64,000 nt of DNA from Streptomyces mirabilis. Its GTDB lineage: Bacteria > Actinomycetota > Actinomycetes > Streptomycetales > Streptomycetaceae. Under the pieces are notes generated by a model. It did no database searches. It saw only the letters and a program-made list of their open reading frames with translations, and was not told where the DNA came from. The number at the start of each line of letters is the position of its first letter. Position 1 is the stretch's first letter. Shown piece after piece: positions 20,319 to 29,568 of this stretch. The position numbers and the translations under genes were made by a program. The stretch lies in assembly GCF_039503195.1 (NCBI RefSeq), contig NZ_JBCJKP010000001.1, forward strand, positions 7,254,001 through 7,318,000, in the 5' to 3' direction.

Positions 20319-21943
20319 TGGGATTCGCGCGTACCTGTGCGGTGGCCCTCGTGGGCGTCGAGGGCGTGGTCGTCGAGGTCCAGGCGGACCTGGAGCCGGG
20401 CGTCGCGGCCTTCACCCTGGTCGGCCTGCCCGACAAGAGCCTGACCGAGAGCAAGGACCGGGTCCGGGCGGCGGTGGTGAACTCCGGCTCGGCGTGGCCT
20501 CAGAAGAAGCTCACGGTCGGCCTGAGCCCGGCATCCGTACCCAAGGGCGGCAGCGGCTTCGACCTGGCCGTCGCCTGCGCGGTGCTGGGAGCCGCCGAGC
20601 GCATCGATCCCCGGGTGCTCTCCGACATCGTGATGATCGGCGAGCTGGGCCTGGACGGACGTGTACGGCCGGTGCGGGGCGTGCTGCCGGCGGTCCTGGC
20701 CGCAGCGGACGCCGGGTACGAGCAGGTGGTGGTGCCCGAGTGCGCGGCCGCCGAGGCCTCGCTCGTACCGGGGATCTCGGTGCTCGGGGTGCGCAGTCTG
20801 CGCCAGCTGATCGCGGTGCTCACGGACGAGCCGGTGCCCGAGGAGGATCCGGACGAGCAGGGGCGACCGGATCCGCTGATGGCGGGACTGCGGATGCCGG
20901 GCACGGGCGCCGCCACCGGCATGCACGGGATGGGCGCGGCCCAGCACGACCACGGTCACGACCTCGCCGACGTCGTGGGCCAGCACTCGGCACGGACCGC
21001 CGTGGAGGTCGCGGCGGCGGGCGGTCACCACCTCTTCCTGGAGGGTCCCCCGGGAGCCGGCAAGACGATGCTCGCCGAGCGGCTGCCGGCCGTCCTGCCG
21101 CGGCTCACCAAGGGTGAATCCCTGGAGGTCACCGCCGTCCACTCGGTCGCCGGCCTGCTGCCACCGGGCAAACCCCTGGTCGACATCGCTCCCTACTGCG
21201 CCCCGCACCACTCGGCGACCATGCAGGCCCTCGTCGGCGGCGGCCAGGGAATCGCACGGCCGGGCGCGGTGTCCCTGGCTCACCGCGGGGTGCTCTTTCT
21301 GGACGAAACGCCCGAATTCAGCAGCCAGGCCCTCGACGCGCTGCGCCAGCCCCTGGAGGCGGGGCATGTGGTGATCGCGCGCAGTGCGGGGGTGGTGCGG
21401 TTTCCGGCGCGGTTCCTGATGGTGCTGGCGGCGAACCCCTGTCCCTGCGGCCGTTTCTCGCGGCGGGACGACCTGTGCGAGTGCCCGCCCTCCATGATCC
21501 GCCGCTACCAGGCCAGGCTCTCCGGGCCGCTGCTCGACCGCGTCGACCTGCGGGTCGAGGTGGACCGCGTCACCAGGTCCGAGCTGACCGAGCGCGGTGC
21601 GCGGGGCGAATCCACCGAGACGGTCGCCGACCGGGTGCGGGCGGCCAGGGAGCGGGCCGCCGTGCGGCTGGCGGGCACGCCCTGGCGGACGAACAGCGAA
21701 GTGCCGGGCCGGGAGCTGCGCAGCCGCTGGTACGCGTCCCTGGGCGCGATGGACGAGGCGGAGCGGAGCCTTGAGCGAGGTGCCCTGACCGCCCGCGGCC
21801 TCGACCGGGTGCTGCGTGTCGCCTGGAGCGTCGCGGACCTCGTGGGACACGACCGACCCGGCGCGACGGACGTCGCCCTCGCCCTGCAACTGCGCACCGG
21901 GGTCCCCCGTGGGGTACCGATGGCGATCGGCGCGCTCTCGTGA
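20318..21943 (+). CDS. comM: YifB/ComM-family AAA+ ATPase (Mg-chelatase-like)
   Basis: 541 residues. An N-terminal Lon-protease-like fold (residues about 1-160) is followed by an AAA+ Mg-chelatase-type ATPase with Walker A GPPGAGKT and Walker B GVLFLDETPEF, and a C-terminal ComM domain. In Gram-negative bacteria ComM is a hexameric helicase that promotes branch migration of acquired DNA. The tight linkage here with YraN and DprA (4-nt ATGA-type overlap) fits a DNA-processing role. Confidence 0.9.
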   Translation: MGFARTCAVALVGVEGVVVEVQADLEPGVAAFTLVGLPDKSLTESKDRVRAAVVNSGSAWPQKKLTVGLSPASVPKGGSGFDLAVACAVLGAAERIDPRVLSDIVMIGELGLDGRVRPVRGVLPAVLAAADAGYEQVVVPECAAAEASLVPGISVLGVRSLRQLIAVLTDEPVPEEDPDEQGRPDPLMAGLRMPGTGAATGMHGMGAAQHDHGHDLADVVGQHSARTAVEVAAAGGHHLFLEGPPGAGKTMLAERLPAVLPRLTKGESLEVTAVHSVAGLLPPGKPLVDIAPYCAPHHSATMQALVGGGQGIARPGAVSLAHRGVLFLDETPEFSSQALDALRQPLEAGHVVIARSAGVVRFPARFLMVLAANPCPCGRFSRRDDLCECPPSMIRRYQARLSGPLLDRVDLRVEVDRVTRSELTERGARGESTETVADRVRAARERAAVRLAGTPWRTNSEVPGRELRSRWYASLGAMDEAERSLERGALTARGLDRVLRVAWSVADLVGHDRPGATDVALALQLRTGVPRGVPMAIGALS

Positions 21944-23088
21944 GCCAGGAGGACGAGAGGCTCCAGCGGGCCTTCCTCGCGCGGGTGATCGAACCGGGCG
22001 ACGAGGTCTTCGGGCGCTGGCTGCGGGCGGTCGGTGCCGCGGAGGCGGTCCGGCGGCTCGTCGTGGGCGGCGAGCAACCACGGGGAGTGACGGACAAGCG
22101 CTGGGCGGGACTGCGGGCCCGGGCGGAGCGAGCGGATCCGGAGCGGGACCTCGCGGTGGCGCGGGAGGCCGGAACCCGGTTCGTGTGCCCCGGGGACCCC
22201 GAGTGGCCGGCGCAACTCGACGATCTCGGCGACACACGTCCCACCGGCCTGTGGGTACGGGGGATGCCCAGCCTGCGGATATGGGCGCTGCGCTCGGTCG
22301 CCGTGGTCGGAGCCCGGGCCTGCACCGAGTACGGCGCCCATATGGCCGCCACGCTCGGCGCCGGGCTCGCCGAGCGGGGCTGGGTGGTGGTGTCGGGCGG
22401 TGCCTACGGGGTGGACGGCGCCGCGCACCGGGGCGCCCTCGGGGCGGGCGGCGCCACCGTCGCCGTGCTGGCCTGCGGAGTCGACCGGCCCTATCCGCGC
22501 GGACACACCGAGTTGATCAGCAGGATCGCCGAACAGGGGCTGGTCGTGGGGGAGTTGCCGCCAGGTGACCATCCCACGCCGAGCAGATTCATCCTCAGGA
22601 ACCGGGTCATCGCCGCGCTCACCCGGGGGACCGTGGTCGTCGAGGCCGCGTACCGCAGTGGCGCGCTGGTCACGGCGCGGGCGGCGCAGCGGCTGGGGCG
22701 GTTCGCGATGGGGGTGCCGGGCCCCGTCACCAGCGGGCTGTCGGCCGGGGTGCACGAGCTGCTGCGCGGGGAGGCGGTCCTGGTCACGGACGCCGCGGAG
22801 GTCGCGGAACTGGTGGGCGACATCGGTGAGCTGGCCCCGGACCGGCGCGGGCCCGTGCTGCCGCGTGACCTGCTGGATCCAGGCGCCGGACGTGTGCTGG
22901 CCGCGTTGCCGGCGCGCGGTCTGGCGGGAGCGGAGGACATCGCCCGCGGGGCGGGGACCACCACGGACGACGCGGTCGGGAGGCTGTACGAACTCCGATC
23001 ACTTGGTTTCGTCGAACGACACGGCGACGGCTGGAAGTTGACACGCCAGGCAATGATCTCGGTCCGCGGCGATCGTCACGGGTGTTGA
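21940..23088 (+). CDS. dprA: DNA-processing protein DprA
   Basis: 382 residues. It has the DprA Rossmann-like core with VVGARACTEYGAH, VVSGGAYGVDGAAHRGAL and CGVDRPYPRGHTEL, followed by GALVTARAA. A C-terminal winged-helix region (EDIARGAGTTTDDAVGRL) is present. DprA loads RecA on single-stranded DNA in transformable bacteria; in Streptomyces its role is unclear. GTG start overlapping the ComM gene. Confidence 0.92.
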   Translation: MSQEDERLQRAFLARVIEPGDEVFGRWLRAVGAAEAVRRLVVGGEQPRGVTDKRWAGLRARAERADPERDLAVAREAGTRFVCPGDPEWPAQLDDLGDTRPTGLWVRGMPSLRIWALRSVAVVGARACTEYGAHMAATLGAGLAERGWVVVSGGAYGVDGAAHRGALGAGGATVAVLACGVDRPYPRGHTELISRIAEQGLVVGELPPGDHPTPSRFILRNRVIAALTRGTVVVEAAYRSGALVTARAAQRLGRFAMGVPGPVTSGLSAGVHELLRGEAVLVTDAAEVAELVGDIGELAPDRRGPVLPRDLLDPGAGRVLAALPARGLAGAEDIARGAGTTTDDAVGRLYELRSLGFVERHGDGWKLTRQAMISVRGDRHGC

Positions 23089-23360
23089 CCGAGCGTGTTC
23101 GGCCGTCCGGGCGAACGCCGACAGCCTTGGCAATTCCCGCAGTTGATGTCTCTCGGCGATCACGGAGGGCGACGAACGTGCCCCCGAGGGACGCACAGCG
23201 GAACGTATCTGCGCACGGTTGATCCGCTCCCCTTCGCGCACTGCGACGCTCCAGTCACGCTACGCTCACGTGGATTCCGACGCAGGACAGGCAACTCGAC
23301 ATCAGCGCGACAGCTCACTCAGGTACCCCCAGTTCACGGCAGAACGGCACAAGGCGACGA

Positions 23361-24203
23361 ATGCCCCAGCACACCTCCGGGTCCGATCGGGCGGCGATCC
23401 CCCCAGCCGCCCGCGACGGCGGTAGCGTGCGGCCGCCCGCTCCCTCGACGCTCGACGAGTTGTGGCGGTCGTACAAGGCGACGGGGGACGAGCGGCTGCG
23501 CGAGCAGTTGATCCTGCACTACTCGCCGCTGGTGAAGTACGTCGCCGGGCGGGTGAGCGTGGGTCTGCCGGCCAATGTGGAGCAGGCCGACTTCGTCTCG
23601 TCGGGGGTGTTCGGGCTGATCGACGCGATCGAGAAGTTCGACATCGAGCGGGAGATCAAGTTCGAGACGTACGCGATCACGCGGATCCGGGGCGCGATGA
23701 TCGACGAGTTGCGGGCGCTGGACTGGATCCCACGGTCGGTGCGGCAGAAGGCGCGCAATGTGGAGCGTGCGTACGCGACGCTCGAGGCGCGGCTGCGGCG
23801 GACGCCGTCGGAGGGTGAGGTGGCCTCCGAGATGGGGATCGGGGTGGAGGAACTCCACGCGGTCTTCAGCCAGTTGTCGCTGGCCAACGTGGTGGCGCTG
23901 GAGGAGCTGTTGCACGTCGGCGGTGAGGGCGGTGGCCGGCTGAGTCTGATGGACACGCTGGAGGACACCGCGGCGGACAATCCGGTGGAGATCGCCGAGG
24001 ACCGGGAGCTGCGGAGGTTTCTGGCACGGGCGATCAACACGTTGCCGGAGCGGGAGAAGACCGTGGTCACGCTCTACTACTACGAGGGCCTGACGCTCGC
24101 GGAGATCGGGAACGTGCTGGGAGTGACGGAGAGCCGGGTGAGCCAGATCCACACCAAGTCGGTGCTCCAGTTGCGCGCCAAGCTGGCGAGTTTCGGGCGC
24201 TGA
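23361..24203 (+). CDS. whiG: sporulation sigma factor WhiG
   Basis: An RNA polymerase sigma factor of the FliA/WhiG group that starts the switch from aerial growth to sporulation. 280 residues. Regions 1.2-2 ([40 protein letters not shown]), region 3 ([15 protein letters not shown]) and region 4 with the helix-turn-helix ([20 protein letters not shown]) are all present and intact. ATG start with weak AAGGCGA upstream. It is separated from dprA by 272 bp that hold no gene. Confidence 0.96.
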   Translation: MPQHTSGSDRAAIPPAARDGGSVRPPAPSTLDELWRSYKATGDERLREQLILHYSPLVKYVAGRVSVGLPANVEQADFVSSGVFGLIDAIEKFDIEREIKFETYAITRIRGAMIDELRALDWIPRSVRQKARNVERAYATLEARLRRTPSEGEVASEMGIGVEELHAVFSQLSLANVVALEELLHVGGEGGGRLSLMDTLEDTAADNPVEIAEDRELRRFLARAINTLPEREKTVVTLYYYEGLTLAEIGNVLGVTESRVSQIHTKSVLQLRAKLASFGR

Positions 24204-24313
24204 GCTCGAGCGGGGCAAGCTGCTGAATCGTCCCTGCCCGGTCGCCACCCCTCGATGGCGCGTTCCCGTCGGGTGGTGGGAGTGACTGCCGTCCGGGGCG
24301 GTCCGTCCGTAAA

Positions 24314-24904
24314 GTGGAGGACGTGCCAAGGATTCGAGCGGCCTCCGTGGCCGAGCACCGGTCGATGCAGCGAGCCGCCCTGCTGGACGCGGCCCGGTCC
24401 CTGCTGTCCGAGGGCGGGACGGAGGCGCTGACCTTCCCGGCCCTCGCCGAGCGCACGGGGCTCGCGCGGTCCTCCGTGTACGAGTACTTCCGGTCCCGGG
24501 CGGCCGTGGTCGAAGAGCTGTGCGAGGTGGACTTTCCGGTCTGGGCCGCGGAGGTCTCGGCGGCGATGGCGGCGGCGGACGGGCCCGAGGGCAAGGTCGA
24601 GGCGTACGTTCGGCAGCAGTTGGCCCTGGTCGGGGACCGGCGGCACCGGGCTGTCGTGGCGATCTCCGCGAGTGAGCTCGACGCCGGGGCCCGGGAGAAG
24701 ATCCGCGCGGCGCACGGCGGACTGGTGGCGATGATCGTCGACGCGCTGCGGCAGATGGGCCACGCCGAGCCCCGGCTGGCCGCGATGCTCCTTCAGGGCG
24801 TGGTCGACGCGGCGGTCCGGAGGATCGAACTGGGGGCCGCGGAGGAGCCCGGCGTGATCACGGACGCCGCGGTGGGTATGGCACTACGGGGCGTACGCGG
24901 CTGA
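24314..24904 (+). CDS. TetR family transcriptional regulator
   Basis: 196 residues with an N-terminal TetR helix-turn-helix (ALTFPALAERTGLARSSVYE then YFRSRAAVVEEL) and an Ala-rich ligand/dimer domain. The ligand is unknown. The start is uncertain: GTG at 24314 is the longest; GTG at 24323 has GGAGG only 2 nt away, or could be leaderless behind TAAAGT at 24310-24315. It lies downstream of whiG in the same direction, a conserved placement. Confidence 0.88.
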   Translation: MEDVPRIRAASVAEHRSMQRAALLDAARSLLSEGGTEALTFPALAERTGLARSSVYEYFRSRAAVVEELCEVDFPVWAAEVSAAMAAADGPEGKVEAYVRQQLALVGDRRHRAVVAISASELDAGAREKIRAAHGGLVAMIVDALRQMGHAEPRLAAMLLQGVVDAAVRRIELGAAEEPGVITDAAVGMALRGVRG

Positions 24905-25009
24905 GCCCCTGCGCACCGGGTGCCCGCCGACGGGGCGACGGCGCGGACGGCCAGGCCCGGTCGGCGGGCTCTGTCCGAAGGCGTTGCTCCCCCGTGCGGA
25001 TGGAGATGA

Positions 25010-25064
25010 CTCTCCTGCCGCGGATGGATGCGCCTCTCCTGCCGCGGGTGGATGCGCCTCTCCT
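25010..25064. repeat. 24-bp tandem repeat, about 2.3 copies
   Basis: The motif TCTCCTGCCGCGG recurs with a 24-bp period starting at 25011, 25035 and 25059 (the last truncated). It lies in the 247-bp gap between two convergent genes, which otherwise shows nothing recognisable. A weaker related unit (GCGGATGGAGATG) precedes it. Confidence 0.8.
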
Positions 25065-25151
25065 GGCCCCACACATGTCCTGGCCCCCCACCTGTGTGTC
25101 CTGACCAAGCCAGGCCTGAAGCGTGGCCGCGGCCCGTGGTTCTCGCGTTTT

Positions 25152-25787
25152 TCACGGCAGCACGCTCGTCACCGGGAGCAGGCGGGACGGGTCCCTGTGC
25201 AGGAGCCAGGGCGGGAGCAGGGACAGGGGGTTCAAGTACGTTCTCTCTCTTCGCAGGCCCCAGTGCAGGCATGGCGTTCCGCAGTGGGCGTCGCCCGGTT
25301 CGAGCGTGCCCAGTACCTCGCCCGCGGTCACCTCGTCACCCTGGTGCACGGTTGCCCGTACCGGGGTGAAAGTCGTGCGCAGGGGCGGAGCGCCCGTGCC
25401 CGTCAGTTCGACGGCGACCGCTCCACGCCCCGCGACCCGCCCAGCGAAGGAGACGCGGCCGGCCGCGACGGAGCGGACCGGGACGCCCGGGGGTGCCGCG
25501 AGGTCCACTCCACGATGGCCGCGGGCATACGGCGTCGCAGGCGGGTCCCAACCCCGCAGGACCGAGGGGCGCAGACCCACCGGCCAGAGGCGGGCGACCG
25601 GCGGAACCGTAGCGTCGGGCGCCGGTGGACCGGCGGCGGACGGCGGCGCCGGACCGTTCGCCCGGGCCAGGGCTGAGGGGGTCAGCGCACCCAGCACGGT
25701 CACCGTCATTCCCAACAGCAACCCCAGCCACGTACGCACACATCGTTTCGCTCGCATGCGAGAACGGTCCCGCATCTGACGGATCAT
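25152..25787 (-). CDS. secreted M23/LytM-type peptidase-like protein
   Basis: 211 residues with an N-terminal signal peptide (basic start, hydrophobic [19 protein letters not shown], cleavage near ALA). The LytM fold is indicated by [10 protein letters not shown], with the zinc ligands His91 and Asp95, and by CLHWGLRRE, with the third zinc ligand His175. The usual catalytic HxH is CxH here (Cys173). If active it would cut peptidoglycan cross-links; the change suggests it may be a non-hydrolytic regulator. It is divergent from rpsB. Confidence 0.88.
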   Translation of the reverse strand: MIRQMRDRSRMRAKRCVRTWLGLLLGMTVTVLGALTPSALARANGPAPPSAAGPPAPDATVPPVARLWPVGLRPSVLRGWDPPATPYARGHRGVDLAAPPGVPVRSVAAGRVSFAGRVAGRGAVAVELTGTGAPPLRTTFTPVRATVHQGDEVTAGEVLGTLEPGDAHCGTPCLHWGLRRERTYLNPLSLLPPWLLHRDPSRLLPVTSVLP

Positions 25788-26027
25788 GGCCGGGATCTGT
25801 GGACCACCGGCCGGTTGTGGACAGCGGCGTCACCCTGCACCTTCCGGGTCCCGTACACTTCTCGTGGCGATCCGGGTCACCGGGTCGACTTCGCACGCCC
25901 CGACATCCGGCCATCAAAAGCCGGTGTCAGCGCCCCTCGGTCCCTCGTGGCAAGGCGCATCGCGGGCGTCAGGCGCGAGTGCCGTCCGGCACGCGCGGCA
26001 CAACCGAGAACACCAAGGAGAACGGCC

Positions 26028-26957
26028 ATGGCCGTCGTCACGATGCGGGAGCTGCTGGAAAGCGGCGTCCACTTCGGTCACCAGACCCGTCGCTGGAACC
26101 CGAAGATGAAGCGCTTCATCTTCACGGAGCGCAACGGCATCTACATCATCGACCTGCTCCAGTCGCTGTCGTACATCGACCGCGCCTACGAGTTCGTCAA
26201 GGAGACCGTCGCCCACGGCGGCACGGTCATGTTCGTCGGCACGAAGAAGCAGGCGCAGGAGGCCATCGCCGAGCAGGCCACCCGCGTCGGCATGCCCTAC
26301 GTCAACCAGCGCTGGCTGGGCGGCATGCTCACCAACTTCTCCACCGTCTACAAGCGTCTGCAGCGCCTCAAGGAGCTCGAGCAGATCGACTTCGAGGACG
26401 TCGCCGCTTCCGGTCTGACCAAGAAGGAGCTTCTCGTGCTCTCGCGCGAGAAGGCCAAGCTGGAGAAGACCCTCGGTGGTATCCGCGAGATGCAGAAGGT
26501 GCCCAGCGCCGTCTGGATCGTGGACACCAAGAAGGAGCACATCGCGGTCGGTGAGGCCCGGAAGCTCAACATCCCGGTCGTCGCCATCCTCGACACCAAC
26601 TGTGACCCCGACGAGGTCGACTACAAGATCCCGGGCAACGACGACGCGATCCGCTCCGTCACCCTGCTCACCCGCGTGATCGCCGACGCCGTCGCCGAGG
26701 GCCTCATCTCCCGCTCCGGTGCCGGCAAGGCCGAGGGTGACAAGGCCGCGGGCGAGCCGCTCGCCGCGTGGGAGCGCGACCTGCTCGAGGGCGAGAAGAA
26801 GGCCGACGACGCCGAGGTCCAGACCTCCGCCGAGACGGAGAAGGTCGCCGACGCCGAGCAGGCCGAGGTTGTCGCCGAGGCCGAGGCCGTTGTCGAGGCC
26901 CCGGCCGCCGAGGCCCCCGTCGCCGAGGCCCCGGCCGCGGACGCCGAGCAGGCCTGA
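26028..26957 (+). CDS. rpsB: 30S ribosomal protein S2
   Basis: 309 residues, longer than the roughly 240 of E. coli because of a C-terminal Ala/Glu/Val-rich tail (about 60 residues of [15 protein letters not shown] repeats). The core shows [36 protein letters not shown] and [21 protein letters not shown] ribosome binding site. A TACACT at 25854-25859 may be its promoter -10. It begins the rpsB-tsf unit. Confidence 0.96.
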   Translation: MAVVTMRELLESGVHFGHQTRRWNPKMKRFIFTERNGIYIIDLLQSLSYIDRAYEFVKETVAHGGTVMFVGTKKQAQEAIAEQATRVGMPYVNQRWLGGMLTNFSTVYKRLQRLKELEQIDFEDVAASGLTKKELLVLSREKAKLEKTLGGIREMQKVPSAVWIVDTKKEHIAVGEARKLNIPVVAILDTNCDPDEVDYKIPGNDDAIRSVTLLTRVIADAVAEGLISRSGAGKAEGDKAAGEPLAAWERDLLEGEKKADDAEVQTSAETEKVADAEQAEVVAEAEAVVEAPAAEAPVAEAPAADAEQA

Positions 26958-26978
26958 CCCCTCACCCCTTCGGGTCAC

Positions 26979-27012
26979 GAACGGCGGGGGCACACCGAAG
27001 CCCCCGCCGTTC
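26979..27012 (+). terminator. rpsB-tsf intergenic hairpin (attenuator candidate)
   Basis: A 13-bp perfect stem (26979-26991 with 27000-27012) and an 8-nt loop, without a T run. Its position between rpsB and tsf fits partial termination that would set the S2 to EF-Ts ratio. That role is inferred. Confidence 0.7.
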
Positions 27013-27053
27013 GGCCCGTAGATCTTCAGACTTCGAGAGAGATTCCAGGAATC

Positions 27054-27890
27054 ATGGCGAACTACACCGCCGCCGACGTCAAGAAGCTCCGTGAGCTCAC
27101 CGGCGCCGGCATGATGGACTGCAAGAAGGCGCTGGACGAGGCCGACGGCAACGTCGACAAGGCCGTCGAGGCGCTGCGCATCAAGGGCCAGAAGGGCGTC
27201 GCCAAGCGCGAAGGCCGCTCCGCCGAGAACGGCGCCGTGGTCTCCATCATCGCTGACGACAACTCCTCCGGTGTCCTGGTCGAGCTGAAGTGCGAGACGG
27301 ACTTCGTCGCCAAGGGTGAGAAGTTCCAGACCGTCGCCAACGAGATCGCCCAGCACGTCGTCAAGACGTCGCCGGCCGACATCGAGGCGCTGCTCGGCTC
27401 CGAGATCGAGCCCGGCAAGACGGTTCAGGCGTTCGTCGACGAGGCCAACGCCAACCTGGGCGAGAAGATCGTCCTGGACCGCTTCGCCCAGTTCTCCGGT
27501 GCCTACGTGACCGCGTACATGCACCGCACCATGCCCGACCTGCCCCCGCAGATCGGTGTCCTGGTCGAGCTGGACAAGGCCGATGCCGACCTCGCCAAGG
27601 GTGTCGCGCAGCACATCGCCGCCTTCGCGCCGAAGTACCTCTCCAAGGAGGACGTCCCGGCCGAGGTCGTCGAGTCCGAGCGCCGCGTCGCCGAGGAGAC
27701 CACCCGCGCCGAGGGCAAGCCCGAGGCCGCCCTCCCGAAGATCGTCGAGGGTCGCGTCAACGGCTTCTTCAAGGAGGCCACCCTCCTCGGTCAGCCGTAC
27801 GCGCTCGACAACAAGAAGTCCGTCCAGAAGGTCCTGGACGAGGCCGGTGTCACCCTGAAGCGCTTCGTGCGCATCAAGGTCGGCATCTGA
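27054..27890 (+). CDS. tsf: translation elongation factor Ts
   Basis: Nucleotide exchange factor for EF-Tu. 278 residues. It starts MANYTAADVKKLRELTGAGM with the UBA-like N-domain (MDCKKALDEADGNVDKAVE), then the conserved CETDFVAKGEKF core that contacts EF-Tu, and a coiled C-terminal region. It sits 96 nt after rpsB with a hairpin between them. Confidence 0.96.
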   Translation: MANYTAADVKKLRELTGAGMMDCKKALDEADGNVDKAVEALRIKGQKGVAKREGRSAENGAVVSIIADDNSSGVLVELKCETDFVAKGEKFQTVANEIAQHVVKTSPADIEALLGSEIEPGKTVQAFVDEANANLGEKIVLDRFAQFSGAYVTAYMHRTMPDLPPQIGVLVELDKADADLAKGVAQHIAAFAPKYLSKEDVPAEVVESERRVAEETTRAEGKPEAALPKIVEGRVNGFFKEATLLGQPYALDNKKSVQKVLDEAGVTLKRFVRIKVGI

Positions 27891-27993
27891 GTCCGTACCG
27901 CGATCGACGCGCGGCCCCTATAGGGTCGGCAGCAGTCGTCCGCGTACGCCGACACGCGCGCGTGCGTGACGGACGACAGCAGATCTGACGAGG

Positions 27994-28039
27994 AGGCCAT
28001 TGCCGCGTATGGGAGACAACACCCCACCGGCAATGGCCT
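27994..28039 (+). promoter_or_regulatory. inverted repeat in the pyrH leader (attenuator candidate)
   Basis: A 12-bp perfect inverted repeat (27994-28005 with 28028-28039, arms AGGCCATTGCCG and its complement) around a 22-nt loop, followed by TCTTCG. It lies between tsf and pyrH, 30 nt before the pyrH start. It could end tsf transcripts or regulate pyrH by transcript folding. Confidence 0.65.
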
Positions 28040-28069
28040 TCTTCGTATGTGCACCATGAGGAGATCTCC

Positions 28070-28840
28070 ATGACCACCACCCAGGCCGACAAGGGCGAGA
28101 AGACCGACGACGGCAAAGGCGCGGGCCGCTTTCTGCTGAAGCTTTCCGGCGAGGCGTTCGCCGGAGGCGGCGGACTGGGCGTCGACCCCGACGTGGTGCA
28201 CAAGATCGCCCGCGAGATCGCGGCCGTCGTGCGCGGCGGCGCCCAGATCGCCGTCGTCATCGGCGGCGGCAACTTCTTCCGCGGCGCCGAGCTCCAGCAG
28301 CGCGGCATGGACCGGGCCCGGTCCGACTACATGGGCATGCTCGGCACGGTCATGAACTGCCTCGCCCTCCAGGACTTCCTGGAGAAGGAAGGCATCGACA
28401 GTCGGGTGCAGACCGCCATCACCATGGGCCAGGTCGCCGAGCCGTACATCCCGCTGCGCGCCGTACGGCACCTGGAGAAGGGCCGTGTGGTCATCTTCGG
28501 CGCCGGTATGGGCATGCCGTACTTCTCCACCGACACCACCGCCGCCCAGCGCGCCCTGGAGATCGACGCCGAGGCCCTGCTGATGGGCAAGAACGGCGTG
28601 GACGGGGTCTACGACTCCGACCCCAAGACCAACCCCGAGGCCGTCAAGTTCGACTCGCTCGGCTACGGCGAGGTCATCACGCGCGACCTCAAGGTCGCCG
28701 ACATGACCGCCATCACGCTGTGCCGCGACAACAAGCTGCCGATCCTGGTCTTCGAGCTCCTGGCGGAGGGCAATATCGCTCGGGCGGTCAAGGGTGAGAA
28801 GATCGGCACACTCGTGGGTGACCAAAGCGGCCGGGCCTGA
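28070..28840 (+). CDS. pyrH: UMP kinase
   Basis: Phosphorylates UMP to UDP for pyrimidine and RNA synthesis. 256 residues of the amino-acid-kinase fold: [50 protein letters not shown] and [16 protein letters not shown] with GAGGAG upstream; the GTG seven codons earlier would include that site. It heads the pyrH-frr-cdsA run. Confidence 0.96.
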   Translation: MTTTQADKGEKTDDGKGAGRFLLKLSGEAFAGGGGLGVDPDVVHKIAREIAAVVRGGAQIAVVIGGGNFFRGAELQQRGMDRARSDYMGMLGTVMNCLALQDFLEKEGIDSRVQTAITMGQVAEPYIPLRAVRHLEKGRVVIFGAGMGMPYFSTDTTAAQRALEIDAEALLMGKNGVDGVYDSDPKTNPEAVKFDSLGYGEVITRDLKVADMTAITLCRDNKLPILVFELLAEGNIARAVKGEKIGTLVGDQSGRA

Positions 28841-28850
28841 CCGGGACCGA

Positions 28851-28879
28851 CCTCGGCCGGGGACAAGTCCGGGCCGAGG
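28851..28879 (+). terminator. hairpin between pyrH and frr
   Basis: A 10-bp stem with one bulged G (28851-28860 with 28869-28879) just after the pyrH stop. No T run; weak evidence for attenuation. Confidence 0.4.
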
Positions 28880-29010
28880 ATGGACCCTGACCGGGGGATG
28901 GACAATGTCCTGCCGGTCCGGAACCGTGCAGGAATAAGACGCGACGCAGCCGGCCGCCACCCCGACGAGGAGCAGCTGCCGGGCCTACTCAAGACACGCA
29001 GGAGCAAGTG

Positions 29011-29568
29011 GTGATCGAAGAGACCCTCCTCGAGGCCGAGGAGAAGATGGAGAAGGCCGTCGTGGTCGCCAAGGAGGACTTCGCCGCGATTCGCACCGGC
29101 CGTGCGCACCCGGCGATGTTCAACAAGATCGTGGCCGACTACTACGGCGCGCTGACGCCGATCAACCAGCTGGCCTCGTTCTCGGTGCCGGAGCCGCGCA
29201 TGGCCGTGGTGACCCCGTTCGACAAGAGCGCGATGCGCAACATCGAGCAGGCGATCCGTGACTCCGACCTGGGCGTCAACCCGAGCAACGACGGCAACAT
29301 CATCCGGGTGGTGTTCCCCGAGCTGACCGAGGAGCGCCGCAAGGACTACATCAAGGTCGCCAAGACCAAGGGCGAGGACGCCAAGGTGTCCATCCGCTCG
29401 GTCCGCCGCAAGGCCAAGGACGCCATCGACAAGCTGATCAAGGACGGCGAGGTCGGCGAGGACGAGGGCCGTCGCGCGGAGAAGGAGCTCGACGACACCA
29501 CCGCGAAGTACGTCGCTCAGGTGGACGAGCTTCTGAAGCACAAGGAAGCGGAGCTGCTCGAGGTCTGA
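29011..29568 (+). CDS. frr: ribosome recycling factor
   Basis: Releases ribosomes from mRNA after termination together with EF-G. 185 residues with the conserved [31 protein letters not shown] and the C-terminal helical stretch [18 protein letters not shown]. Two adjacent GTG codons could start it; the second (29011) has better spacing from GGAG and gives the usual family length. Its stop overlaps cdsA (TGATG). Confidence 0.95.
   Translation: MIEETLLEAEEKMEKAVVVAKEDFAAIRTGRAHPAMFNKIVADYYGALTPINQLASFSVPEPRMAVVTPFDKSAMRNIEQAIRDSDLGVNPSNDGNIIRVVFPELTEERRKDYIKVAKTKGEDAKVSIRSVRRKAKDAIDKLIKDGEVGEDEGRRAEKELDDTTAKYVAQVDELLKHKEAELLEV

Noticed and set aside
24305..24330. A leaderless promoter for the tetR-type gene (TAAAGT)
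   Set aside because: The -10 is attractive but no -35 lies at a proper distance, so I mention it only as a start-site alternative.
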